A stretch of DNA of 64,000 nt from Mycobacterium simiae (GTDB taxonomy: Bacteria; Actinomycetota; Actinomycetes; Mycobacteriales; Mycobacteriaceae): NCBI RefSeq assembly GCF_010727605.1, contig NZ_AP022568.1:372001-436000 (forward strand). The letters are read 5' to 3'. Shown one piece after another: positions 22,524 through 31,931 of this stretch; position 1 is the stretch's first letter, and the number at the start of each line of letters is the position of its first letter. A program made the translations under genes and the position numbers. Under the pieces are notes generated by a model that saw only the letters and a program-made list of their open reading frames with translations, had not been told where the DNA came from and made no database searches.

Positions 22524-25169
22524 ATGGCACTCGACCCTTCGACGGTAACCGCAACTTCCGCCGATCGCTACGACACCGACCGGCTGCTCGCCGGCTACCG
22601 GACCGCGCGCGCCCAGGAGGCCCTGTTCGACCTGCGCCCCAGCACCCCGCACGGCGCGGGCTACGACGAATTCCTGGACGCCGACGGCGGGGTGCGCCCG
22701 GCCTGGGCCGAGGTCGCCGACACCGTCGCGCAACGGGGCCGGGCGGGACTCAATCAGTTGCGCTCGGTGGTGCACAGCCTGATCGACAACGACGGGATCA
22801 CCTACACCGACGTCCATCCCGACGACGCACACGCGCTCGAACCGCGGCCGTGGAATCTGGACACCTTGCCGATCGTGTTGTCCGCGGCCGATTGGGAGGT
22901 GCTCGAGGTCGGTCTGGTGCAGCGCTCCCGGCTGCTCGACGCCGTGCTCGCCGACCTGTACGGTTCGCGCAGCCTGCTGACCGACGGCATGCTGCCGCCG
23001 GAGCTGGTGTTCGCCCACCCCGGTTACGTGCGTGCGGCCGCCGGAATCGAAATACCCGGGCATCACCAGCTTTTCATGCATGCTTGCGATCTGAGTCGAC
23101 TGCCCAACGGCAACTTCGAGGTCAATGCGGACTGGACGCAGGCGCCCTCCGGCGCGGGTTACGCCCTGGCCGATCGGCGGGTGATCGCCCACGCGATACC
23201 CGATCTCTATGAGCGGATCGCGCCGCGGCCCAACACCCCGTTCGCACAGGCGCTGCGGCTGGCCCTGATCGACGCCGCGCCCGACGTCGCCCAGGACCCG
23301 GTGGTGGTGGTGCTCAGCCCCGGTATCTACTCCGAAACCGCGTTCGATCAGGCCTATCTCGCGACGCTGCTGGGTTTTCCGTTGGTGGAGAGCGCCGACT
23401 TGGTGGTGCGCGACGGCAAGGTGTGGATGCGCTCGCTGGGCACGCTCAAACAGGTCGACGTCGTTCTTCGGCGCGTCGACGCGCTCTACGCGGACCCGCT
23501 GGATCTGCGCGCCGACTCCCGACTCGGCGTGGTGGGGTTGGTGGAAGCACAACGCCGCGGCACGGTGACCGTGGTCAATACCCTGGGCAGCGGCATCCTG
23601 GAAAGCCCCGGCGTGCTGCGTTTCCTGCCGGAGCTGGCCGAGCGGCTCCTCGGTGAAGCCCCGCTGCTCAATACCGCGCCGGTGTATTGGGCCGGTATCG
23701 CAGCCGAGCGCTCCCACCTGCTGGCCAACCTGTCATCGCTGCTGATCAAGTCCACCGTCGGCGGGGAAACCCTTGTCGGGCCCGAACTTTCATCGTCGCA
23801 GCGCCAGGAGGTGGCCGACCGGATCGAGGCCATGCCGTGGCAATGGGCCGGCCAGGAGTTGCCGCAGTTCTCCTCGGCGCCGACCGATCATGCCGGCACG
23901 CTGTCCTCGGCCGGGGTCGGCATGCGGCTGTTCACGGTCGCACAGCGCGGCGGCTATGCCCCGATGACCGGTGGCGTCGGCTACGTCCTGGCCTCGGGTG
24001 CCGCCGCATATTCCCTGAAAACTGTTGCAGCCAAAGACATTTGGATACGACCGACGGAGCGAGCACGGGCCGAGACGATCACCTTGCCGACCGAGGTGAA
24101 GCCGGTGAAGACCGCGGCGGGCACCTGGGGCGTCAGCTCCCCGCGCGTGTTGTCCGACCTGTTCTGGATCGGCCGGTACGGCGAGCGCGCGGAGAGTACG
24201 GCCAGGCTGCTGATCGCCGCCCGCGACCGCTTCCACGTGTACCGCCATCAGCAGGACACCGAGGAGAGCGTGGTGGTGCCGGTGCTGATGGCCGCCCTGG
24301 GCCGCATCACCGGCACCGACACCGGGGCCGGCAACGATCCCGCCGAGATGATCGCGATCGTGCCGTCGACGCTGTGGTCGCTGACCGTCGATTCGAACCG
24401 GGCGGGATCGCTCGTTCAGTCGGTGGAGGGGCTGGCCCTGGCCGCCAGGGCGGTGCGCGACCAGATGTCCAACGACACCTGGATGGTGTTGGCCAATGTG
24501 GAGCGCGCGCTGACCCACCGGGCTGAGCCGCCACAGTCGCTGGCCGAGGCCGACACGCTGCTGGCGTCGGCGCACGCACGCACGCTGGCCGGGATGCTGA
24601 CCCTGTCCGGGGTGGCCAGCGAATCGATGGTGCGCGACGTGGGCTGGTCGATGATGGACATCGGTAAACGCATCGAACGCGGCCTGTGGCTGACCGCACT
24701 GCTGGGCGCCACGCTGACCACCGCCCGGGGGCTCAGCGCCGAGCAGACGGTGATCGAATCGACGCTGGTGGCCTGCGAGTCGTCGGTCATCTATCGTCGC
24801 CGCACCGTCGGCAACCCCAGCGTCGCCGCGGTCGCCGATCTGATGCTGTTCGACGCGGACAACCCGCGCTCGCTGCTCTACCAACTGGATCGATTGCGCA
24901 CCAACCTCAAAGACCTGCCCAGCGCATCGGGATCATCGCGCCCGGAGCGCATCGTCGAGGAGATCGGCACGCTGCTGCGCCGCTCGCATCCGGCCGAGCT
25001 GGAGGTCGCCGACGCCGAGGGGCACCGCGCCGAGCTGGCCGATCTGCTCGCCACCATCCACACCGAATTACGCGGTCTGGCCGAGGTCATCACCGAGACA
25101 CAGCTGACCCTGCCCGGCGGCATGCAGCCGCTGTGGGGGCCCGACGCGCGCCGCGAGATGCCGGCGTAG
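22524..25169 (+). CDS. circularly permuted ATP-grasp fused to alpha-E domain
   Basis: 881 residues. Residues about 90-490 form the circularly permuted ATP-grasp (DUF404/407 type): FMHACDLSRLPNGNFEVNAD, ADRRVIAHAIPDLYERI, GTLKQVDVVLRRVDALYADP, VNTLGSGILESPGVLRFLP. Residues about 545-870 form the alpha-E helical domain (SDLFWIGRYGERAESTARL; MDIGKRIERGLWLTALLG). These are often separate proteins and are fused here as in Rv2567 (recalled). Family knowledge suggests ATP-dependent peptide-bond or amide formation coupled to the upstream transglutaminase-like protein. The substrate is unknown. Confidence 0.88.
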   Translation: MALDPSTVTATSADRYDTDRLLAGYRTARAQEALFDLRPSTPHGAGYDEFLDADGGVRPAWAEVADTVAQRGRAGLNQLRSVVHSLIDNDGITYTDVHPDDAHALEPRPWNLDTLPIVLSAADWEVLEVGLVQRSRLLDAVLADLYGSRSLLTDGMLPPELVFAHPGYVRAAAGIEIPGHHQLFMHACDLSRLPNGNFEVNADWTQAPSGAGYALADRRVIAHAIPDLYERIAPRPNTPFAQALRLALIDAAPDVAQDPVVVVLSPGIYSETAFDQAYLATLLGFPLVESADLVVRDGKVWMRSLGTLKQVDVVLRRVDALYADPLDLRADSRLGVVGLVEAQRRGTVTVVNTLGSGILESPGVLRFLPELAERLLGEAPLLNTAPVYWAGIAAERSHLLANLSSLLIKSTVGGETLVGPELSSSQRQEVADRIEAMPWQWAGQELPQFSSAPTDHAGTLSSAGVGMRLFTVAQRGGYAPMTGGVGYVLASGAAAYSLKTVAAKDIWIRPTERARAETITLPTEVKPVKTAAGTWGVSSPRVLSDLFWIGRYGERAESTARLLIAARDRFHVYRHQQDTEESVVVPVLMAALGRITGTDTGAGNDPAEMIAIVPSTLWSLTVDSNRAGSLVQSVEGLALAARAVRDQMSNDTWMVLANVERALTHRAEPPQSLAEADTLLASAHARTLAGMLTLSGVASESMVRDVGWSMMDIGKRIERGLWLTALLGATLTTARGLSAEQTVIESTLVACESSVIYRRRTVGNPSVAAVADLMLFDADNPRSLLYQLDRLRTNLKDLPSASGSSRPERIVEEIGTLLRRSHPAELEVADAEGHRAELADLLATIHTELRGLAEVITETQLTLPGGMQPLWGPDARREMPA

Positions 25170-25170
25170 C

Positions 25171-26232
25171 TCAGCCCGCGACGGCGGCCGAACCCTGTGC
25201 CGCCGAGACCACCTCGTCGATGACGTCGTGGATGAACTGCATCTTGTCCAGCACCGCGACCGGCAGCACGAACGGGTACAGGTCGTCGCGGCCCATCGAC
25301 CGGTTCACCATGTTCAGCGACCACGACAGCGGGATCCACATGTCGATGATGTTGGGAAAAGCGCTGGGCCCCAACGGCGGCCGATCGAACGTCGCCGACG
25401 CTGACGCGAAACCGCACCACGCCGAGGTGTCCAGGGTGTCACGGATGTGCAGATAGTGCGCGAACGTCTCTGCCCAATCCTCGGCCGGGTGCATGGTGGC
25501 GTAGGACGAGACGAACTTCTCCTGCCAACCCTCCGGCGCGCCCTCGCTGTAATGCCGATCCAGCGCCTCCTGATAGTCGGCATCGGGATCCCCGAACAGC
25601 TCGTTGAACCGTCGCAGGTAGTCCTGGGACGGCGCGATCAACCGATAGAAGTAGTAGTGCCCGATCTCGTGGCGGAAATGCCCGAGCAGGGTCCGGTACG
25701 GCTCGTCCATCTCCACCCGCAGCTGCTCGCGATGAACGTCGTCGCCCTCGGCCAAATCCAGCGTGATGACCCCGTTTTCGTGCCCGGTCATCACCTGCTC
25801 GTGCGCACTGGACAGCAGCCGGAAGGCCAGTCCCTGCTCCGGATCGTCCTGGCGCCCGATGATCGGCAGTTTCAGCTCGTGCAGCTCGACGATCAGCCGC
25901 CGCTTGGCCGCCTCGGCCTGGGCGAACTCTGCCAGGCCGACCGTGTCGGCATCATTGGGACGCTCGGTGGTCAGCGCGCACGATGTGCACAGCAACCGAG
26001 GGTTGTTGACGGGCACCAGCCAATTGCATTCGGCGATCTGCAGATTGGCGCAGAGCTGATATTCCGCGGCGTCGACGATGCCGGCGTGGTCGCTGGCTTG
26101 GTTGTTAGCGTCGGCAATCACCAGCAGTGCCATCTGTTCGAGCGAGAAGCCCAGCGCGCTACCGCAATTCAGGCAGGTGGAGTTCTCGAACGCGAGCCGC
26201 TGCCCGCAGTTGGGACAATTGAAGTCACGCAT
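25171..26232 (-). CDS. zinc-ribbon zinc metallopeptidase-like protein
   Basis: 353 residues from ATG 26232. The N-terminus is a two-knuckle zinc ribbon (CPNCGQRL, CLNCGSAL) with further Cys (CTSCALTTERP). A zincin motif RHEIGHYYFYRLIAP lies near residue 205, with a downstream HPAEDWAETFAHYLHIRDTLDT that may give the third ligand. It belongs to the DUF2248-type putative peptidases found with transglutaminase/ATP-grasp loci. It overlaps the next upstream gene by 8 bp and so is coupled to it; its stop is 1 bp from the convergent ATP-grasp gene. Matches Rv2568c (recalled). Confidence 0.85.
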   Translation of the reverse strand: MRDFNCPNCGQRLAFENSTCLNCGSALGFSLEQMALLVIADANNQASDHAGIVDAAEYQLCANLQIAECNWLVPVNNPRLLCTSCALTTERPNDADTVGLAEFAQAEAAKRRLIVELHELKLPIIGRQDDPEQGLAFRLLSSAHEQVMTGHENGVITLDLAEGDDVHREQLRVEMDEPYRTLLGHFRHEIGHYYFYRLIAPSQDYLRRFNELFGDPDADYQEALDRHYSEGAPEGWQEKFVSSYATMHPAEDWAETFAHYLHIRDTLDTSAWCGFASASATFDRPPLGPSAFPNIIDMWIPLSWSLNMVNRSMGRDDLYPFVLPVAVLDKMQFIHDVIDEVVSAAQGSAAVAG

Positions 26233-27157
26233 ACAGTTCATCACCTTCGAACGGCACCACATCGACTGCGACGTCGATCACGCTGTGCTCCGAGTCGGTG
26301 TAGATGATGCCGCGCAACGGCGGCACGTCGGCGTAGTCGCGGCCTCGGCCGACGATGATGTACCGCTGGTCGACCATCTGGTCGTTGGTGGGATCCAGCC
26401 CCAGCCACTCGAACTGGCCGGGCTCCTGGGGAGTCCACACGGCGGCCCAGGCGTGGGTCGCGTCGATTCCGATCATCCGTTCCTTTCCCGGGGGCGGGTC
26501 GGTGGCCAGATAGCCGGAGACATAGCTGGCCGCCAACCCATTGGCACGCAGGCAGGCGATCGCCAGCCTTGCGAAGTCTTGGCATACCCCTTCCCGGGCC
26601 ACCAGAACCTCATTGACCCCGGTGGAAATCGTCGTCGACCCCGACCGGTAGGTGAAGTCGGTGAAGATCCGCGACGCCAGGTCACGCAGCACCTCGATCA
26701 GCGGGCGACCCGGGACGAAGCTGGGCGCCGCGTAGTCGCGGACCTCGTCGGTGATCTCGGGCGGGTTCAGGTCCAAGACGTACTCGGTGGCCAGCGCGCC
26801 GCGGCGTCCGGACGGCCGGGCCTGCTCCCACGGTTGGATTGCCGGCCCGCTGCTGTATCGCTGCGGTGGCGCCGGATAGACGTCGACGATGGAGTCGCTG
26901 ATCACCGTCAGCGCGCGGTGCGGCTCGGTGACGTGAAAGTACGAGCTGATGTTGCCGTAGCCGTCGACGCTGGTCGAGCTGTCGGCCGGGACCGGGTCGA
27001 TGGTCAGCCGGTGCGCGATGCAGCGCTGCCGCTGCGAGTCCCGCGGCGTGAGGAAACCGCGGCCATACGAGCTGGTCACGACGTCGGAATAGCGGTACTC
27101 GGTGCGGTGGGTGACGCGATGCCTGCGCGTCTGCGCGCCGTGGTCTGCAGCAGCCAA
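26225..27157 (-). CDS. transglutaminase-like cysteine peptidase family protein
   Basis: 310 residues if translation starts at TTG 27157, which has GGGAGG 7 bp upstream; a GTG at 27115 (THRTEYRYSD) would also keep the whole domain. The N-terminal domain has RTEYRYSDVVTSSYGRGFLTPRD. The catalytic core has the nucleophile in AREGVCQDFARLAIACLRA, the His in GIDATHAWAAVWTP and the Asp in WLGLDPTNDQMVDQRY. It forms, with the metallopeptidase-like gene, a two-gene unit opposite the DUF2126/ATP-grasp pair. Matches Rv2569c (recalled). Confidence 0.88.
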   Translation of the reverse strand: MAAADHGAQTRRHRVTHRTEYRYSDVVTSSYGRGFLTPRDSQRQRCIAHRLTIDPVPADSSTSVDGYGNISSYFHVTEPHRALTVISDSIVDVYPAPPQRYSSGPAIQPWEQARPSGRRGALATEYVLDLNPPEITDEVRDYAAPSFVPGRPLIEVLRDLASRIFTDFTYRSGSTTISTGVNEVLVAREGVCQDFARLAIACLRANGLAASYVSGYLATDPPPGKERMIGIDATHAWAAVWTPQEPGQFEWLGLDPTNDQMVDQRYIIVGRGRDYADVPPLRGIIYTDSEHSVIDVAVDVVPFEGDELYA

Positions 27158-27247
27158 CGAACACCTCCCAGGTTCTGCTCGTGCAGGGTTGGCAACCGAT
27201 AGCCAATACGGCACCAAGCGCACCATAGCGGGAGCACAATTGGACGG

Positions 27248-27637
27248 GTGGCCACCTGGGACGACGTTGCCCGGATCATCGGTGAGCTGCCACTCACCTC
27301 CGAGCAGTCACCACACGACTGGCGGGTCGGCAAGAAGTTGCTGGCCTGGGAGCGGCCGCTGCGTCCGAAGGACCGGGAAGCGCTGTCAGCCAACGGGGTC
27401 CCGCCGCCCGACGGCGACATACTCGGGGTCCGGGTGTCCGACGAGGGTGTCAAGTACGCGCTAGTGGCTGACGAGCCGCGGATCTACTTCACCACCCCGC
27501 ATTTCGACGGCTACCCCGCGGTGCTGGTCAAGCTGGACGCGATCGATGTGCGCGGTCTCGAGGAGCTGATCACCGAGGCCTGGCTGTCACAGGCGCCCAA
27601 GAAGCTGGTGCAGGAGTTCCTGACCGGTTCGTTCTGA
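27248..27637 (+). CDS. MmcQ/YjbR-like (DUF419) protein
   Basis: 129 residues from GTG 27248. The CyaY-like fold family is recognisable by WRVGKKLLAWERPLR, an LGVRVSDEGVKYALVADEP strand pair, IYFTTPHFDGYPAVLVKLDAID, and the C-terminal LEELITEAWLSQAPKKLVQEF. YjbR-type proteins are small double-wing DNA-binding-like or unknown-function proteins. It is alone on the plus strand, divergent from the transglutaminase gene and convergent with the FUSC-like gene. Matches Rv2570 (recalled). Confidence 0.82.
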   Translation: MATWDDVARIIGELPLTSEQSPHDWRVGKKLLAWERPLRPKDREALSANGVPPPDGDILGVRVSDEGVKYALVADEPRIYFTTPHFDGYPAVLVKLDAIDVRGLEELITEAWLSQAPKKLVQEFLTGSF

Positions 27638-27641
27638 GCGC

Positions 27642-28718
27642 TCACGGTGTTGCGAGGTCGATCACCCGCTGCAGGTCGTCGATGCATGCCTGCACGACGT
27701 CGGCCAGCACCACCTCGGTGCGCTCCCGGGCGTTCGTCAGCAGGCTCGCCGCGTGCCGGCGGGCGGCGTCGAGGTGGCCGGTCGCGGCGGCCTGGTCCGT
27801 GTCGGCCAGCGCGGTCGCCCGCCTGAGGTCGCCCAGCACCTCCGCGGCGGGGTGTGACGGCCGACCGCGCGGGCCGTCGGGGCTGCCCGCACAGGTGGGC
27901 ACGACGACGCGGGCCAGCTGCAGTACCGAACCCGCCAGCAGGGCCAGCTGCACGGCCTGATGATCACCGGCCCGTACGGCGTCGCGCAGCCCCCAGCGTC
28001 GCGGCGCCACGCGCACGATCTGTCGCGAGGTAGTACGGGCCTGGATGAGTCCGCCCAGCTGTTCGTGCACCCGGTCGACCGCCGGCAGCGGCCAGTCGGC
28101 GGCGGGCGCTTGGCGGCCGCGCACCAGATCGCCGGTGCGCTCCAGCACCCATTCCAGGGTGCTGAGCACCGCAAGCCGCGACGAGCGCAGCACGACCAGC
28201 GGGTTGGCCGGGAACAGCAGCACGGAGATGACGATGGCCAGGCTGCCGCCGATCAGCGCGTCGAAGATGCGCTCCCACCCGACACCGCTGCGGTAGAGGG
28301 CAATCACCAAGATCGACGACACCACGGTCTGGTTGGCGAACATCATGCCCTGGCCGATCAGGCCCTGCCCGATGAAAACCGCGGCCAGCAGGGCGATCAA
28401 CGCCGCGACCGTGATCGACACGGTGCCCGGTCCGAGCAGCTCCTGCACGACGGTGCCCGTCCCGATGCCCACCGTCACGCCGATCATCATCTGGATGGCC
28501 CGTTGCGCGCGCAGCACGTTGCTCGTCGAGAGGGACACCGCCGCGGCGATCGGCGCGAAAAACGGTTGCGGATGCGCGAGCACGTCGTGCGCGAGGTACC
28601 AGGACAACCCCGCCGCCACTGAGGTCTGCACCAGGTTGAACCACACACCGCGCACCCGTTGCGCACCGCCGACCACAGCGGCTCGCGCGAACGGATGCGT
28701 CAGCAGCGAAGTGCTCAT
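27642..28718 (-). CDS. FUSC-type aromatic-acid exporter-like membrane protein
   Basis: 358 residues. The N-terminal about 175 residues contain around six membrane segments beginning FNLVQTSVAAGLSWYLAHDV, followed by PFFAPIAAAVSLSTSNVLRAQRAIQM, GVTVGIGTGTVVQELLGPGT and ALIGGSLAIVISVLLFPANP. This is the half-unit pattern of FUSC/YccS/ArAE proteins. The C-terminal about 180 residues are soluble and helical. The substrate is unknown; family members export hydroxylated aromatic acids or drugs. Matches Rv2571c (recalled). The gene is separated from the nitroreductase-like gene by 45 bp. Confidence 0.82.
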   Translation of the reverse strand: MSTSLLTHPFARAAVVGGAQRVRGVWFNLVQTSVAAGLSWYLAHDVLAHPQPFFAPIAAAVSLSTSNVLRAQRAIQMMIGVTVGIGTGTVVQELLGPGTVSITVAALIALLAAVFIGQGLIGQGMMFANQTVVSSILVIALYRSGVGWERIFDALIGGSLAIVISVLLFPANPLVVLRSSRLAVLSTLEWVLERTGDLVRGRQAPAADWPLPAVDRVHEQLGGLIQARTTSRQIVRVAPRRWGLRDAVRAGDHQAVQLALLAGSVLQLARVVVPTCAGSPDGPRGRPSHPAAEVLGDLRRATALADTDQAAATGHLDAARRHAASLLTNARERTEVVLADVVQACIDDLQRVIDLATP

Positions 28719-28763
28719 CCCGCCTGCTTACCGCAGCGCCGACGCACGCGGCAACGCGAACCG

Positions 28764-29195
28764 CTAGACGCGCTTCAACTCGAACAGGGGAATGATCCGG
28801 CTGGTCTTCGACTGGTACTCGCCGAACGCCGGCACGACCGCGGCCACTTGCTCCAACAGGCGATCGCGCTCCTCGCGGGGCAGTTCGTGCGCCGTCACGT
28901 CGAACGTGTCGGCCCCGATCTCGACCCGTGCCTGCGGGTTGGCCCGCAGGTTGTGCACCCAGGCCGGGTCCTTGGGCGCACCGCCGAAAGACCCGATGAT
29001 GATCAGCTTGCCGTCGATCTCGAAATAGGCCAGCGGAGAAAGCCGTTGCTGGCCGGTCTTGGCGCCCGTCGTGGTGAGCAACAGCAGGCTGCGGCCGGCG
29101 AACGGGCCGCCGACCCTGCCGGCGTTGGCCCGGAATTCGTCGACGATGCCCCGGTTGAATGCGTTGATGTCGTCAATTTGCGGCGTTTCGGTCAT
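28764..29195 (-). CDS. F420-dependent nitroreductase (Ddn)-family protein
   Basis: 143 residues from ATG 29195, overlapping the aspS stop by 4 bp (ATGA), so it is translationally coupled to aspS. The split-barrel fold signature is clear: [61 protein letters not shown] and [16 protein letters not shown]. Family members bind deazaflavin F420 and reduce quinones, nitroimidazoles or aflatoxin-like compounds. I do not recall this gene beside aspS in M. tuberculosis, so it looks like a local insertion in this lineage. The specific substrate is unknown. Confidence 0.85.
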   Translation of the reverse strand: MTETPQIDDINAFNRGIVDEFRANAGRVGGPFAGRSLLLLTTTGAKTGQQRLSPLAYFEIDGKLIIIGSFGGAPKDPAWVHNLRANPQARVEIGADTFDVTAHELPREERDRLLEQVAAVVPAFGEYQSKTSRIIPLFELKRV

Positions 29196-30979
29196 CTCTG
29201 TTGAACCGCCTTGGGTTTGACGTCTATTCCGGATTCCTTGCGCTGCTGTGCGGTGATCGGCGCGGGCGCGTCGGTCAGCGGGTCGACGCCGCCGCCGGTC
29301 TTGGGGAACGCGATCACCTCGCGGATGGAGTCCACCCCGGACAGCAGGGCGTTGATCCGGTCCCACCCGAACGCGATGCCGCCGTGCGGTGGCGCACCAA
29401 AGGTGAACGCCTCCAACAGAAACCCGAACTTGTCTTCGGCTTCGGCCTTGTCCAGGCCCATCACCGCGAACACCCGCTCCTGGATGTCGCGGCGATGGAT
29501 ACGGATCGAGCCGCCGCCGATCTCGTTGCCGTTGCAGACGATGTCGTAGGCATCGGCCAGCACCCGGCCGGGATCGCGGTCAACGATGTCCTCGTATTCG
29601 GGTTTGGGCGAGGTGAACGCGTGATGCACTGCCGTCCACGCCCCCGAGCCCACGGCCACGTCACCAGCGGCGGTCGCGTCTTCGGCGGGCTCGAACAGCG
29701 GCGGGTCGACCACCCACACGAACGCCCAGGCGTCGGGGTCGATGAGGCCCAGCCGGCTCGCGATTTCGCCGCGGGCCGCGCCCAGCAGGGCGCGCGACGA
29801 TTTCGCCGGGCCGGCCGAGAAGAAGATGCAGTCCCCCGGATTCGCTCCGACATGGCCGGCCAGGCCTACGCGTTCGGCCTCGGAGAGGTTCTTGGCGACC
29901 GGACCGCTCAGCTCGCCGTCCTCGCCGACCAGCACGTAGGCCAGCCCGCGATGCCCGCGTTGCTTGGCCCACTCCTGCCACCCGTCCAGGGTGCGCCGGG
30001 GCTGCGCGGCCCCGCCGGGCATCACCACGGCGCCGACGTAGGGCGCCTGGAACACCCGAAAAGTGGTGTCTTTGAAGAACTCCGTGCACTCGACGAGCTC
30101 CAGCCCGAAGCGCAGGTCCGGTTTGTCGGAGCCGAACCGCCGCATGGCTTCGGCGTAACTGATCCGCGGGATCGGCGTCGGGATCTGGTAGCCGATCAGC
30201 GCCCACAATGCGGTCAGGATCTCCTCGGAGATCGCGATGATGTCTTCGGCGTCGACGAAGCTCATCTCCATGTCGAGCTGGGTGAACTCCGGTTGCCGGT
30301 CGGCACGGAAATCCTCGTCGCGATAACAGCGGGCGATCTGGTAATAGCGCTCCATGCCGGCCACCATCAGCAGCTGCTTGAACAGCTGCGGGCTTTGCGG
30401 CAGGGCGTAGAACGAGCCGGGGTGCAGCCGGGCGGGCACCAGGAAGTCGCGGGCCCCCTCCGGTGTCGAGCGGGTGATGGTCGGCGTCTCGATCTCGACG
30501 AAGTCGTGCCGGGCCAGCACCGCCCGGGCGGCGGCATTGACTTTGGACCGCAATCGGATTGCGGCAGCCGGGCCGTCACGGCGCAGGTCGAGGTAGCGGT
30601 ACTTCAGCCGCAGTTCTTCCCCCGCCGGCTCGTCGAGCTGGAAGGGCAGCGGCGCGCATTCCCCGAGCACCGTCAGCGAGGTGGCGTTGACCTCGACGTC
30701 GCCGGTCGGTATCTCGGCGTTGGCGTTGCCCTCCGGGCGGATCTCGACGACGCCGTGCACGGCGATGCAGAATTCGGCGCGCAATCGGTGCGCCTGCTCC
30801 AGCACCTGCCCTTCTTCCAGGGCGTCGCGGAAAACGACCTGGGCGACTCCGGACGCGTCGCGCAGGTCGATGAAGATGACGCCCCCGTGGTCGCGGCGGC
30901 GCGCCACCCACCCCACCAGTGTCACCTGCTGGCCGGCGTCGCCATCCCGAAGCGAACCAGCGGTGTGGCTGCGCAGCAC
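29192..30979 (-). CDS. aspS: aspartyl-tRNA synthetase (non-discriminating type expected)
   Basis: 595 residues. The N-terminal OB-fold has [20 protein letters not shown]. Class II motif 2 region: [20 protein letters not shown] then [14 protein letters not shown]. An inserted GAD domain follows, and the ATP-site motif 3 lies in [19 protein letters not shown]. Mycobacteria lacking asparaginyl-tRNA synthetase use this enzyme with GatCAB to make Asn-tRNA, which is family knowledge and not visible here. First gene of a coupled pair with the F420-type reductase. It is divergent from the ketopantoate-reductase-like gene with a 60-bp gap. Confidence 0.95.
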   Translation of the reverse strand: MLRSHTAGSLRDGDAGQQVTLVGWVARRRDHGGVIFIDLRDASGVAQVVFRDALEEGQVLEQAHRLRAEFCIAVHGVVEIRPEGNANAEIPTGDVEVNATSLTVLGECAPLPFQLDEPAGEELRLKYRYLDLRRDGPAAAIRLRSKVNAAARAVLARHDFVEIETPTITRSTPEGARDFLVPARLHPGSFYALPQSPQLFKQLLMVAGMERYYQIARCYRDEDFRADRQPEFTQLDMEMSFVDAEDIIAISEEILTALWALIGYQIPTPIPRISYAEAMRRFGSDKPDLRFGLELVECTEFFKDTTFRVFQAPYVGAVVMPGGAAQPRRTLDGWQEWAKQRGHRGLAYVLVGEDGELSGPVAKNLSEAERVGLAGHVGANPGDCIFFSAGPAKSSRALLGAARGEIASRLGLIDPDAWAFVWVVDPPLFEPAEDATAAGDVAVGSGAWTAVHHAFTSPKPEYEDIVDRDPGRVLADAYDIVCNGNEIGGGSIRIHRRDIQERVFAVMGLDKAEAEDKFGFLLEAFTFGAPPHGGIAFGWDRINALLSGVDSIREVIAFPKTGGGVDPLTDAPAPITAQQRKESGIDVKPKAVQQR

Positions 30980-31026
30980 AAAGACTCCCCTCTACCTTGG
31001 ACGACTGACCAGTCTAAGGGGCGGTG

Positions 31027-31032
31027 TAACTT
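31027..31032 (+). promoter_or_regulatory. candidate -10 for a leaderless transcript
   Basis: TAACTT (TANNNT type) ends 7 bp before the ATC codon that aligns with the expected first codon of the next gene, which is the spacing of leaderless mycobacterial promoters. No Shine-Dalgarno sequence is present. It supports initiation at or near 31040 despite the missing ATG. Confidence 0.35.
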
Positions 31033-31039
31033 CACTTTT

Positions 31040-31927
31040 ATCGCCACAAACATCGCACTCGTCGGCCCCGGCGCCGTCGGCACAACTGTCGCCGCCCTGT
31101 TGCACCGGGCCGGGCATTCCGTCCTTGTCTGCGGCCGCACCGCACGCGAGAACATCGAACTGCGTCCCGACTGCCAGGAACCCGTCGTGGTGCCCGGGCC
31201 GGTACGCACCGACCCGGCCGGGATATCCGGTCCAGTGGACCTGGTGGTGCTGGCGGTCAAGGCCACTCAGAACGATCAGGCGGCCGGCTGGCTGTCCCGG
31301 CTGTGCGCCGCGCACACCATCGTCACCGTGCTGCAGAACGGCGTCGAGCAAGTCGAGCAGGTGCAACCGCTGTGCCCGGACTCGGCCGTGATCCCCGGCA
31401 TCGTCTGGTATTCCGCCGAGACGCAACCCGAGGGTTGGGTGCGGTTGCGCACCGAACCGGCACTGGTATTGCCGTCCGGCCCCGCCGCGCAGACCGTCGC
31501 CGAGCTGCTGCGGGGCGCCGGCTGCCGAGTGGACCCCGACCCCGACTTCGGCACGGCGGCCTGGCGGAAACTGCTCACCAATGCCCTGGCCGGGTTCATG
31601 GCGCTGGCCGGGCGTCGCTCCGGGATGTATCGCCGCGACGACGTCGCCGCGCTGGCCCGCCGCTATGTGGCCGAGTGCCTCGCCGTCGCGCGGGCCGAGG
31701 GCGCCCGGCTGCCCGACGGCGTGGTCGACGAGCTGGTCGGGCTGTTCGAGCAGGCTCCGGCGGACCTGGGCACCTCGATCCTGGCCGACCGCGAACACCA
31801 CCGGCCGATGGAATGGGACATCCGCAACGGCGTGATCATCCGCAAGGCGCGCCGGCACAACCTGGCGACGCCGATCAGCGATGTGCTGGTTCCGCTACTG
31901 GCCGCGGCCAGCGACGGACCCGGCTAG
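31040..31927 (+). CDS. ketopantoate reductase (PanE/ApbA)-like, non-ATG start
   Basis: About 295 residues. The N-terminal Rossmann motif is NIALVGPGAVGTTVAALLHRAG; the C-terminal domain contains AAWRKLLTNALAGFMALAG, with the lysine typical of the family, and LADREHHRPMEWDIRNGVI. Reaction of the family: NADPH-dependent reduction of 2-dehydropantoate to pantoate, although actinobacterial paralogues act on other 2-oxo acids. The codon where M. tuberculosis Rv2573 (recalled) begins MAT is ATC here. No ATG, GTG or TTG exists in frame before the glycine motif except a GTG inside the divergent aspS start. Non-canonical start, single-base loss or sequence error are all possible. Confidence 0.8.
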   Translation: MATNIALVGPGAVGTTVAALLHRAGHSVLVCGRTARENIELRPDCQEPVVVPGPVRTDPAGISGPVDLVVLAVKATQNDQAAGWLSRLCAAHTIVTVLQNGVEQVEQVQPLCPDSAVIPGIVWYSAETQPEGWVRLRTEPALVLPSGPAAQTVAELLRGAGCRVDPDPDFGTAAWRKLLTNALAGFMALAGRRSGMYRRDDVAALARRYVAECLAVARAEGARLPDGVVDELVGLFEQAPADLGTSILADREHHRPMEWDIRNGVIIRKARRHNLATPISDVLVPLLAAASDGPG

Positions 31928-31931
31928 GTTT

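Noticed and set aside
29201..31039. Very long plus-strand open frame running antisense through aspS into the reductase gene
   Set aside because: It is the high-GC shadow of aspS; only the part after about 31040 encodes a recognisable protein.
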